Source: Aaosphaeria pasadenensis
Lineage: Eukaryota > Ascomycota > Dothideomycetes > Pleosporales
Reading direction: 5' to 3'
Assembly (NCBI GenBank): GCA_022813625.1
Contig: JAKLMB010000013.1
Span: 248,001 to 312,000, forward strand
Length of the DNA stretch: 64,000 nucleotides
Part shown: positions 34,049 through 45,347 of the stretch, piece after piece
Position numbering within the stretch: position 1 is the stretch's first letter
Layout of the letters: each line of letters opens with the position of its first letter
Made by a program: the position numbers and the translations under genes
Notes under the pieces: model-generated
Told to the model about the DNA's origin: nothing
Seen by the model: the letters and a program-made list of their open reading frames with translations, nothing else
Database searches by the model: none

Positions 34049-34682
34049 CGTTATGCTGTTCCTTCTTTTAAGTTAGTATTTGTATATAAAGTACAGTTTA
34101 GTGTAGTTAGACGATATAAGTAATTGGCTGATATAGTCAGCATTTCTGTATCACATTGAGTGTTCTCTAGGTACAACGACACCATGAAGAAACAGGTCTA
34201 CAGCTTAAGATCATTTAATATGTGCGAGGAGTCATAAGAGATGAGCTTCAATAGGTGTCTCGTCGCAGGATTTCCTTGTATCAGGACAGAGGTGGCATTT
34301 GTCAACCTTCTAATCTAAAAGTCCCTAGGCCCATCCGTCCATTCGTTTATTTTGTTGCCGTATGCGATCATGCCCTGATATGTATGAAGAAGCAGATTCC
34401 GACTCATGATGATTCTATATACAGTTTTCCTTAGTCCGAGGCCGGCCTTTCAATTCTATTGTGCATATGATAACCAAATATCAAACGGTCAGCGTAGATA
34501 GTTCTGTATTTTCGCACTCCAAACCGTACTAGTCACCCACCACGTCCGTGCTTTCTTCACAAACAAACAAACAAACTTCCCAATCTTCTTCTTCTTCTCC
34601 AGTCACCTAATTCTATAGGGTATATATAATTTGTAATTCCTTTGCTTTGTAATCAAAATCAATCATCCTAATAGGAAATACA
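34049..34682. other. 3' flank of effector gene
   Basis: No gene. AT-rich. It contains an (AAAC)n tract around 34560-34575 and a CTT run near 34586-34598. Confidence 0.55.
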
Positions 34683-34767
34683 TCCGCTATGGTCCAGTGG
34701 TTAGGATTTCTGGCTTTCATGAAAGTGAAAGTTCTCAGACGGCCCGGATTCGAATTCCGGTAGCGGA
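34683..34767 (+). tRNA. tRNA-Glu (UUC) with 14-nt intron
   Basis: A full cloverleaf can be folded. The acceptor stem TCCGCTA/TAGCGGA (34683-34689 and 34761-34767) is perfect. The D stem is GTCC/GGAT. The anticodon stem TCTGG/TCAGA has anticodon TTC at 34716-34718. A 14-nt intron sits at 34720-34733 between positions 37 and 38, the normal place. The intron contains TGAAAG, complementary to the anticodon loop CTTTCA. The T arm has TTCGAAT in the loop, but the 53-61 pair is A-U instead of the near-universal G-C. CCA is absent, as expected in eukaryotes. Confidence 0.92.
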
Positions 34768-36611
34768 ATTTTTTGGGGATTTTTACTTCTCTTTTTTTGC
34801 TATTTCTTGGCACTGGTGGAAGGAGGGTTCGGCTAAAGGTTATTCAGATGGACGTTATTTTTGTTGGAAATTGAATTTTTGATACAGATAATAGCATGGA
34901 AAGAAGATTGTGGCGTGTGTGGGGTGGGCCTAACCGCATCTTAGTAGGAGATTCACTACATATATATTTGTACTTATTATATATTGTATCAGCCGCACCT
35001 ACCACAGCTTTATGCACAAGCATATTTGAAGATTACATACTACACTTACTCACTTTAGAAGCCTGCAATTGATTCCACCCCGGATCTACATATCACCCAT
35101 ATTTATGCTTAGGCACCTTTCCCAGGAGCAAAGAAACGAGAGAGAGACTGTATAGCCAACGTACTGACCAGTCAGTATTCCCCTCGCCGGTTGTCTTGTT
35201 CTACTTTGTTTCGTTTCGTTTCGTTTCCCATCTTGTTGTTGTGGCTAGCATATAGTTTTGTGCATATTCGGATCAAATTGTCAATCAATGCGTTGTTACA
35301 TTCGGATTACGAAAAGAGGCGAGCTTGTCAATGCCCACCTATATGCATTATACTTGTGCACAACGAGAGGTTGTATCCTCTATTGGATCGGAACGATCTT
35401 AGTCACGAGGGCTCGTATTGGGGTGTTAGGTAAGGTCACGAAGGATTACATGAGGATTATATATCCCATGTTCTCCAACAGCATCCGTAGAAATTACGTC
35501 ATGTTCTGCAGAACTTGAGAGAGAGGGTCAAATAGTTTCATTTTCAAGAGAAAGAAATATTTGAAAGAGCAGACAGAATAAATCAAAACAATGCTGTGAT
35601 AACTCCGAGAGCGCGCCTGTAGTAATGAAAATCCTCCTTTGGTATCGTGCAGAAACGCTGGGCAAAGATGCAGATATGTAGAACGAGAGACCATCATGAT
35701 AGAGAAAAAGAACAAAAAACAAGCAGGGGTCACACGCTCATGAAATAAAAAGCAACAAAACGAAAAAGCAAAAAACAAAGATAGCATACGTGGAAGGGTG
35801 ATCAAAAGAAAACACGACGGCCATCCAACCCCGACCCGACCGACGTTCAAACCAAACACCAGCCCCCCGTCCCCTCGAATCCCGGAAATCCTCGCGAAAT
35901 GCGTGTAACGAGTTTGTCCATGTAAATTGGAAGGTTAGGGGTTCCAACCGACCAATTGCCAGCCAGCAATGACCGTCTTTTTCGAAACGTGGGTGAACGG
36001 CGACATCTCGGAAATTCGATCGTGTTTCATTCCACGTGATCTGCACCCGCGCATGCAAATCATCAAAATGTACCAGGGATCACGCAGGCGTCCCAGCGCT
36101 GCTCCTTATCGCGCGTGATAAGGCAGGTCGTGATAACGAGGGAGAGAGAAAGAGGCCCAGAAAAAGTTGTGAAACGTGAATCTCAATCTGCTCAAGTCAG
36201 CACGCACTTCGCTCAGCGTATTCGTCGTAAGCAGAAGAATAAAAGGGGGCGCGCGTTTCCCCCTTCCGTTTGAGGATGGATTGTCAAAGAGTGGCTGGCA
36301 CGTCGATAGATATCGTGGCTCAACCACGGCCCAACTACCAAAAACGCAGAACGATTGTGCAGACTTTCCGAAGGAATCAACTCAATCGTGCTCTGATTCA
36401 GGAGGAAATGACATCTGAGAAGGCGCAGCACGTAGCAGGGCAATACGTACGTTACCTGGAATATCCTGGCAAGGCTAGCTCGCATCCCCAGATTCCTTTC
36501 CAATCCTGCGTACCGTACCGGCGTGCAGGTAACATAGCAGACGGCTGGTCGTTCGAGAATACTTGCTGCGCTGCGGTCCGATGGAAGCAATAATAGCAGC
36601 AACACTGCCCA
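34768..36611. other. intergenic region
   Basis: No gene recognised. A (TTTCG)n run lies at 35207-35226. Short frames on both strands have no domain-like content. Confidence 0.5.
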
Positions 36612-36746
36612 TCAGTCCGTATTGATTGCACCGGCTCCTTCGCAGACATGACATATCTGCTGTCCTCCCTTGCACTCCCTACAGCTGGTGCCATTGCAAT
36701 TGTCGCACTTGGTTGAACCTGACCCATGGCAGGTCGGACACTGCAT
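36612..36746 (-). CDS. 44-aa stand-alone DnaJ-type zinc finger protein
   Basis: A small frame with four CxxC motifs: C3/C6, C14/C17, C22/C25 and C32/C35. Each is followed by Gly in the CxxCxG style of the DnaJ cysteine-rich domain, where four such motifs bind two zinc ions and contact unfolded clients. No J domain is present. I chose the ATG at 36746 because the sequence upstream looks like a leader. An in-frame ATG at 36899 would give 95 aa with a non-conserved extension. The compact pattern is unlikely by chance, but no homologous fungal gene is named here. It may be a zinc-dependent scaffold or chaperone accessory protein. Confidence 0.55.
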   Translation of the reverse strand: MQCPTCHGSGSTKCDNCNGTSCRECKGGQQICHVCEGAGAINTD

Positions 36747-36899
36747 CCTGTGGTTGGCTGGTTGACTTGGCTCGCTGCTCGCTGCGGATAGATCGGAAGA
36801 GTTGGCGCAAAGTATATGCAGAGAAGGTAGGGACGTCTTGTTCGCAGAATGTGCGTATTTTAGGCAAAGGGGAAATAAATAGTCGAGGGTGCTTTCCAA

Positions 36900-38587
36900 A
36901 GATTTCGGTGTTGCGACAAGAAGGAATCCTGGTTGGGTGGATGAAAAGTAGGGAAGATATATATATTTATGTCTGCCTGAGACGGGGTAATGCAGTCGTA
37001 GATGATCGATAACACAAACACGACCCCTCTCACAGGCCCGAATGTCCCCTCTTTATATATTTCGACCAACATAGGTAGACTCCTAATTAGGACTGAGAGA
37101 ATAGTGAAGCGACTCAGCCACGGAGAAAAGCACGCAACGGGCCACTGGAGAGCATAGCATCCTGATTACATCGTGCCTTGTTCGCTAGAAGAGAGACAGT
37201 CGGAGATTAACTTCGGCGGCCTTTCATTGTCTCATCGCAGCATTATCCATCAAGAGCCCATTCACATGAAGAGATGGGGTTCTCTGTCCTGGTACCACCT
37301 CACAGTTGTGGCATCCAACTACACTTCAGGCTGCCCGACTGCTTCTGACGTGCACTTTTTCTAAATGTGGGCCAAAGGCCATTCAGAGACCAATGCGGGC
37401 AGTCACCTAGGGTCTCCTGACCACTGACGAGGTCGATACTGCTTCATATAGAGCTATCATCGTAAGATTCATTTGGGCTGTAGCCTGTTGCGGTTTCTCA
37501 GGGCACGGAAGGACCAGCCGGGAGAGTGACGTTGTCTGGCGGGCGAGGGTCATAGAGGGGACCCCAGTTCGCTAATCTTTCACACGACCACACTACAAGG
37601 ATTGCGAAGGGAAACGTACGGATGTGATTGCTCCGGACAATTCAGGCACGCGAGGCGTAAACGTACTGGCGTGGGCCGTCTGCCGTCCGTCACCACCATG
37701 GCGGTCCTTCGAAATTCCACTCCACCTCACGATACAGGGGCCGGCCATAGCCGTCATCGCTTCCCCTTTCCAGCGTCTTGCGAGAAATGGTAGGGTAGCT
37801 CAGCTTGATGTGTTGGAGTCTTCACAAGCCATTCGCTGAAGCTGGATCGCACGTGCGAATCAACTGCTGTCAAGAGACAATCCCCCAACCCTTCAATGTT
37901 CTTCTGCATACGACAACATTCCAAAAGGGGTAAGATTAGACAGCCGTATTTGGATGACGTAGCATAGCAGGAGCAAGCTATCGTGGATCGATACGAAGCC
38001 AACAGACACAGCACGCTCCCAGTGAACTCGTCACTATAGGACGAGAGACATAATTGACCAACTCTACCTTTCATGCCAACCTGAAGAGGCAAGGTCGCAC
38101 GTGGAACGCTGCAAGTTTGTTCGACTCTGAGCGCTGCGTTGCAGTGGTGGGTAGGGCTGATGTTTGATTTGATGAAACGACGTAAACCACCGTTGGAGTC
38201 AACCAACCCAGCCCAATTTGTCCCAGGACAGGCCATGCTTGACCAGCATCATCCCCACGACTCTATAAATGGACCAGATAGTGGACCTCGAGATAATCGG
38301 ACAAGGCGTTATGCTGGTTCTTTCCCATTTTCCAGAGTTTCTCGGATGACCCTAGAATTTGTTTCATGTTCTTTGAAACTTTCTTTGCTTTCCCCACTGT
38401 ACCCACTTTCCCATGGCATGACGCATTATGCAAGAAAACAGCATCTTCCCGTGAAACTCGGATCTGGTCGAGTAAGCTGCTCATTAAGCATGGTTGTTCC
38501 CTTCTCTGTGATTCTGTTTATTCATAGTTCAAAATTCGTATTTCTCTACTCATTATACAAAAGCGCATGACTTTGATCCTTATCTTG
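36900..38587. other. intergenic region
   Basis: No gene recognised. Frames of 60-160 codons exist but look like background. Confidence 0.5.
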
Positions 38588-40269
38588 TTACAACTTAGCT
38601 TTGGCCATTGACCACAAACTCGGTCTTTCTAAGCCGTCGGGACCGTCGTAAATGTCTCGTTCCACCACGCGCGTATTGATCTGTCGAATGTTAGCTCAAC
38701 GGTGATCTCCAAGGGGAGACCTAAATGGGAAAGACCTACGAATTGCGGGCCGAGATCTGAAATCTTCTGTGCTCCTAGAAGTCGCATACAAGTCTCGGTT
38801 TCAGCTTTGAGAACTACAGCGGTGTTGTTAGCATGTATTTCATGTATATGTCAATTCGTCTCGTTTATCCGGAGGGACAGTCTTCAGACTGATGGGAGAA
38901 GGGAGTAACTCACTTTCAAGAACGCGCTTTACACCTGGTGTTCCACCTGCTCCGAGCCCAAAGAGAGCAGCGCGGCCAATCCCAACACCCCGTGCCCCTA
39001 AGCAGAGTGCTTTGACTATATCTGTTCCTCGTTTGATACCTCCATCTACCCAGACCTCGATTCGGTCGAATACTTCAGGGCAATATTTCCTGATCTCCAA
39101 CAGAGTATGCACGGCAGGAGGCGCGGTATCCAGTGCACGCCCACCATGATTCGAGAGAATAACTCCCTTGACTTGCGGCGCGTGTAAGCTTGCTAGGTAA
39201 GCATCCTCGTGAGTTTGAATGCCCTTCAAGACAATGGGTAAGTCGGTGTGCTCCGCTAGCCAAGGGAGAGTCGTCTTCCACGTCAAATCGGCTGCTGTGC
39301 CCCAGAACAGACTCTGCCCAAGACCCATGGGCTTCTGTCCGGTCTTTGCACCAGTACTTGGGAGAGTTGCAGATATGTTTTTGCTTCGTTCGTCCTCCTC
39401 GCGCTTTCCAGGCACGGGTGCATCGAGCGTCAAACAGATGAATTTGATTGCCTTGAGCTTATTTATCCGCGCCAACATGGCCTCGCTCTTCGACCGCTCA
39501 TTCTGGACATATAATTGCCATCCGAAGACCTGGCCAGGCTTTGCATCTGCCACAATCTGTTCCGGGGTCATAGATGCATTCTGAGAGATAACATGCATGG
39601 CACCGTACTGTTCGCACGCCTGTGCAATGCCATGTTCTCCATCCGGATGTGCCAATCGAGCCATGGCGGCAGGCGACACGTAGATCGGAAGCTTGACATC
39701 ATGGCCAAGGAACAAGGTCGAAGTATCACAATTAGTGCAATCGACGAACATCCGAGGCCGCAGCAGGATCTGCCTGTAAACGCGATTGTTGAAGCTCTTC
39801 GATGCCAGATCATCACTGGCAGAGTAATAGTATGCCCATGTCTTGTGAGTGATCTGTTTTGTAGCGACTTCCTCGATCTCGTCCAGATTCAACAGGGTGT
39901 CCAAATCCACAGGTCCTTCCTGCGCCACCTCGCCTGCCTGCACAGGCGACTTCTCCTCCGTGGGCAAAGTATCTGGATTGACCGTCCCAAGCTTGTTCTC
40001 GGGCTTTAGGTTCTCCTCGAGGATGCCAGGCGGGTGTATGGGGTCGTATTCGTCTGTGGCATCGGTGCCGGCGAGCTGGAGGATCACTTTCGAACCGCCA
40101 GGATGTTCCGGAATAAATTCCGTCACGTCGTACACGTTGCCGTATAACACAACCCAACAGCTCTCGGCAGTGTTGTGCTTTGCAACTGCAGTCGAAGGTT
40201 AGAAATTGAAATGGAGCTACACCGGACACGCCGTTACTGACCTTCTGCATAGTCAAAAACTTTAGCCAT
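38588..40269 (-). CDS. cytochrome b2-type FMN L-lactate/2-hydroxyacid dehydrogenase
   Basis: Four minus-strand exons, 40269-40242, 40185-38914, 38813-38740 and 38680-38588, total 1467 nt (488 aa). All phases agree. An N-terminal cytochrome b5 domain (~1-78) contains the heme ligands H37 in HPGG and H60. The FMN-binding alpha-hydroxyacid dehydrogenase barrel covers about 110-470. The catalytic histidine H356 sits in SNHGGRALD, and GGIKRGTD forms the phosphate-binding loop. The family oxidises L-lactate or other 2-hydroxyacids and passes electrons through heme to cytochrome c. No mitochondrial presequence is evident (it starts MAKVFDY), so location may differ from yeast Cyb2. The last two exons encode the C-terminal helix region with INTRVVERDIYDG. 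Confidence 0.92.
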
Positions 40270-40986
40270 GATGTCAAGGAGTTACAATGAAACTTCCAAA
40301 GCCGAAGCTGGAATGCAGAACACTATTTCCTGTTCGTTTTGGTATAGGAATTGACGATGTTGAAGACAGAAGGACGAGGGTGGAAAGAAGCAGGAGTACT
40401 TGGGGCTGGCGAAGAAGCTATAGCCGACATCTTTGTCTCAGCAGTAGCTAGTGGCCTATGTTGGGATAATCGCTTGATTTTAGGGCAAGTCACCCGCCTT
40501 TTGCGGGGGGCATGATGGGGGTATGAAGGGCTCGGGGTGGTGCAAACCGAAGCGCATTATTGGTAGCGCGGGCCGGGTTGTTGCAATAGTGGAGCATTGA
40601 CCGTCATCTGAATGGCTCTGCTGCTGGTTGGTCCAGTCGACTTCAAGTCCATTCCGCTCCTTTTATGTGTCTACTACTACTCATCACTCAAGATTGCAGT
40701 GGTACTAAGATGAAGGTGAATTATAACCTCTTAAAGCACGTCTTCAAAGCTGCTTTTATTAGATAGATAGTGGCTGGTCATAAATCCTAATCTGGCGGCC
40801 TCCACGTAAAAAGTCATCTGATTATCCTAAGTCATTGCCCATAATCCGAAACGCTTTCCCCGTTGCGATTGCAAGTTTAGGGATATAATCTTGAATTAAA
40901 CTATCCCGGTCCGACGCCGCGAATTAACACATTAAAAGAAGGGAATACTGAAACAGTAAAGTCATCCAACCATAGTAACGATGTTC
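40270..40986. other. intergenic region
   Basis: Promoter of the lactate dehydrogenase gene and 3' flank of the demethylase gene. No RNA gene seen. Confidence 0.55.
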
Positions 40987-43900
40987 TTAGGAATATCGCC
41001 ATGTTTCTCCAGAGTGAATGGATGGCGCTGGCAATGCAGGCGCGTCATCAGCAGCTGGTGCCCCGTTGTCGCTGATTGGACTATACACTGGGCGATTAGG
41101 ACTTCCAGGAGCTGCAGGCGGTGCGGCTTCCCCTGATGCAGTCTTCTGCTCGCCTCCTTCAGTCGGAGTTGCCTTGTCAGGTCCAGCTGCTGGTGATTTG
41201 GGAGGCGTATGACCCTCAACACCGAGAGATTGCATTTGATTGCTCGGGCCTTGTCCCGGAGGGGGTTGATCTGGATTCTGTTTTGCCTTTGCCGACGAGC
41301 TCGAAATTATTGGAGCAGGGGCTAGAGACGGTTGTGTCGATAGGGCTGACGTCGCAACCGGTGTAGACGCTGGCTGAGCCGTCGGTACCGTTGAGGTCGC
41401 AAGTTGCTTCATCATTTCTTCCCATCGTGGATATCTATTTGTAGTAGCTGGTGCGTTGGCCATATCACGCTGAAATGCATCAGCGGATTGAAATTGAGCC
41501 GGGGGTCGCGTCGTCGATGGCCCCACAGGAGCGCCTCCCGGGATGGATCCTTTGCTTGAATCTGCGACTGGTGCGTTCGTTGACTGGGGCCTGGGCATCC
41601 ACTGGGGCGTGAAACCGCCGTTTGCGCTATAAGGAGAAATGTAAGTTTTTGCTCTCCTTAAAAATGCATTTCTAAGATAGGGGTACTTCGAGACGTAGGC
41701 AATATACTCGGTTGGAGACAAGGGGGATTGTGCGTACATTGGATTTTGAGCAGACCCTGCTGGATAAGTCGGTGCTTGCGCATTCGTTGCTGCTGTTTTC
41801 ACTTGGCGATTATCCTTGGGCAAAGGAGCCGACGCCCCCAATGGAGTGTTTCCAGGCTGATGATGGTACTGTTGATGATAAGGATAAGATGGGGGTGGTC
41901 TAGCATTACTAGATGACGGCGGTTGCTGAAATGGATATGGGGGCAGGGGCTGTCCGGGTCGCGCAAACTGCTCAATGCCCTGGAGCGGTGGTTGCGTGGA
42001 TGTTGATGGTTTCCAATTGTTCGAAGCCTGCGGCGGGATATACTGATGGAAATGTACCGGATGCTGGTACTGTTGTGGTTGTGGCGCCGGGGGGTATCCC
42101 GAATAACCATAATGAGGAGCCGATGCGCGATGGTCATACACCACGTTGGGCTGATGTGCCACGGGGGAGTGCGGATTCTTACGAGTATCTGGCGAATAAT
42201 TGTAGCTGGTTGATGGCCTGTATGCTGGCTCACCCTTCGGCTTGTATTGGTAAGCCTTCTCACCTGGTCTCATTTGTATTGGTGTCCTGGGTGGCATGGC
42301 AATGGGCGCCGCCTTGAGCGGGTATTGCATTGGATATGACGCTGGATATGATTGCCGTGCGATGTACGCAACAGGTGCTGGAGGCGGCTTGACAGTATCA
42401 AGGAAGTTGCTCTTTGAATTGTGCTTCGGTTTTGCAAGATCCTCGGTGTACTGCGGCCTAGCCTCGGTGGACGTCTTTCCAAGGTAGTGCCACAGTTGAT
42501 TGGGTTTGCCCAAGTCCACTTTAGCGACCTTTTGCGTTACTTCTGGAGCCGTGTGGAACTCCGCCCATTTCTGTTCCAAGTTGGGGTCCTGGAAGGCATC
42601 ACCTATTTGCGGAACACCGTCCGTCCTGTTAGTAATGGCCAAAGAAGCGTCGTTCTCCTTCAAATGCTCAGGCAGAGGCTTAGCATTCGCAGAGGGTTTA
42701 GGTCGTTCCGAATCAACCGGGTCCAGGGCAAGGAGATATTTCCACTCGATTTCCACACGATCCCTACGACGACATCAGCACCATAAGCTCATGGCAGTTT
42801 AAAGTTTGACTCACCCATCCGGAAGCACCTCAACAAGCACAGTGGCTTCTCCTGGTCGGTTCTCAATGACCTGCCCTCCATAGATCTGGTACAGTTCAGC
42901 ATCGATATACTGGAATTGTACCACATCCTTGGGCTTCAAATTTCTTGCGTAATTCATAATGAACTTGTCGTTATCGAGCGTGTCGGAGGTAACCTTCTTG
43001 GCATTCCTCTTCTTCGGACGGTGGAAGCGACACCTGAAGTCGTATCCGTCATAGAAATACTCGGTTCCCTCTTCGTCAAAAGTTGGCATTGGGCCTAGGT
43101 CTACTTGTACACCCGCGGCTGCTGCACAAGTAGCGTGGAAGGCGCGCGTGCACTTCTTCTGAGAGCACTGGAAGACAGCTCCACGCTTAGAGCGGCAGTA
43201 GTTGCACTTGAGATCTAAGCGATCTTTGCCGATGTTGGCAACGTTGCACACTTTCTCGTTGGGCTTCGAAGTGATGAAGGTTTCCGGTGTATAGTCCGCG
43301 CACAGTCTATGTGCTTGCAGCCCGTTGTCAGTCTGCAGTAGCTCGTCGTAGTCAACGTCATTAGGACATAGACAACAAGGCTGGCCACGACCGGGAACCT
43401 TGATGCGGATTCGAATACGCCTAACCTTCTTTGCTTTGGGTGCCTCCTTTGGTTCCTCGTTGGCTCGTTTCCTCTTATTGCCAGGTTTGCGGCCCGGCTT
43501 GCCCTTCGCTTTCCCAGCAACACTTGGTGGAGGGCTAGGCAGATGATCGGGTACATCATCCTCGTCGTCAGTCTCTTCGTAGTATTCTGGAGTCGGCTCG
43601 CCTCTTAACTTGCGTTCTATCTCGTTGACATCCACCCAGACACTATCAGATTCGCACTCGCATTTCTTAGCGATCCTTCCGTAGCTGAGCCAGGATTCAT
43701 TGGCGAAATTGACAGACTCGGCACAGTTATAGCCAATGTTGTATCCTGAGTGGTAGCCGTACGGATAAGTGATGACAAATTCTCCTTCGTAATGGACCAA
43801 ACGATTGACTTTAATGTTGAACTGTCTCTCGAGTTGCTGGGGCGAGATGAGATATGTTTTGTGTCGAAGGAATTGTGAGCAGTTCTTCGCATCTCGGGGC

Positions 43901-45347
43901 CATATACTTTTCATGGCAGCCTCAAATCGTCGAGCGTCCTCTTGCGAGATGCTGTACCACTGTTTAGGTGCGCCGAAATGGATGTAGTTAATGCTGTAGA
44001 GATCTACATCCTCAAGATGCCATGCGAAAGTGGCCTTCCACATTCCTAGATAAAGATAGGCAGTATTGACACCTGGAACCTTGGTGCCAAGGACATCTAG
44101 AAGGTTGGGAAGTTTAGCTACGTTCCAACTTGTTGTTTCGTCGTTGAATAGAGAGCCCGGCATATCTGCTCCATACATCGGCTGGCCGTAGTTGATGGTC
44201 CTCCAGTAATTTTCTTCGAGTTCCTTGCATCGCTCGACTGAATACTCGTCCAGACCGGCAAGATGGTAATCGAAGTTCTCGAACGCCTTCTCATCAACAT
44301 AATCAGACAGAACGTTACGATTATTCATCCTGCGTGAAGCAGTTGATCTTGGCTGGCGACCCTTTGGCTTGGTAGGTGTCGAGGCTTCCGGTTCTTCCTT
44401 CTTGACGCGGGTTCGGGATGATCTTTTCTCCTTCTCCGGTTCATCTTTACCAGGAGATTTTGGGGTTGGAGGTACCTCGATAGCATCTTCGTCGTCAGCA
44501 TTGTCGTCTTTCTCTACCTTGATTGGTCGTCGGCGTGGTCGTCCAGGTCTGCGCTTTGGTGGTGGAGTGGAGTTGTCAGCGGGCGGTGCCGAGGCCTGAG
44601 CTCTGGTAGATCGTGTACGAGTAGGTGCGGCGGCCTCTGCGGCAGCTTTCCGTCGCTCGCCTCGCTTCGCAGGTGGCTGATGATGAGGCTCAAGAGTCAA
44701 GTTCTTCCACTCTGGAAGATTATATGACCGCTGTTTTTCAATATTTGCCTGAGTATAGATGCCGTGTTGGCCAGCAAATTCTTGCATGATTGGGTTTTTG
44801 ACCTTAATTGACTTGACCGACTCAGACAGATCGGGAAGAGATTGGCGCCTGCATTAAACAGATGAGCCTGCTGTAACACATAGTTCTACAGAGTTGCAGG
44901 GTCCTTACCATTCTTTCGGCGGAATGACCTTGACGATGCCGGATTTCATTCCATACTTATCGACTTTATCAACGAACCTCTTGAAATCTCGAAACTGTTC
45001 CATTGTCTGCGCAAGCGCAGGGTCAGCGATCAATATTTCTTAACTTATGGGTTCCCTCTCCCTGCATCGTGAGGAATTTCCCGGCTAGTGCAGGGAATTC
45101 GCTGCAGGGCGGCGCAACCTACCGGCTTGAACACTGGTATTTTCCCACCCTCGAAATAGTGATCTGGCTCAATTTCTCCAAATTCTTCGTCGCTATCCAG
45201 CTCTGAGAGCTCTGACGATAGTCTCTCATCCCTCTTGTCCAAGTCTTCGCTCGTGGGCGGCGTAAGTGCGGGCTTCGAGTTCGTGGGATCGTCGAGGGGG
45301 TTATTCGCTGGCTCCACAGAGGGGAGCACAGCTACCGGGTCCTCCAT
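40987..45347 (-). CDS. KDM4-type JmjN/JmjC histone demethylase
   Basis: Four minus-strand exons, 45347-45123, 45006-44909, 44848-42815 and 42763-40987, total 4134 nt (1377 aa). JmjN (IPVFKPTMEQFRDFKRFV) spans about 69-110. An insert with AT-hook-like PGRPRRRP and acidic/basic tracts spans ~165-280. JmjC (~320-500) has Fe(II) ligands H385, E387 and H474 and the 2-oxoglutarate pocket. The CEC pair follows the JmjC domain as in the KDM4 zinc site. An extended PHD (CCLCPND, CNYCRSKRG, CTRAFHATCAA) covers about 600-740. A last ~590 residues are Pro/Gln/Ser-rich and disordered. KDM4 enzymes remove methyl groups from H3K9/H3K36 in the nucleus. In Aspergillus the ortholog KdmA affects secondary metabolism. 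Alternative in-frame ATGs lie upstream of MEDP. Confidence 0.92.

Noticed and set aside
40987..42756. Separate Pro/Gln-rich gene next to the demethylase
   Set aside because: Begins without ATG and joins in phase to the JmjC/PHD exon through a clean 51-nt intron.
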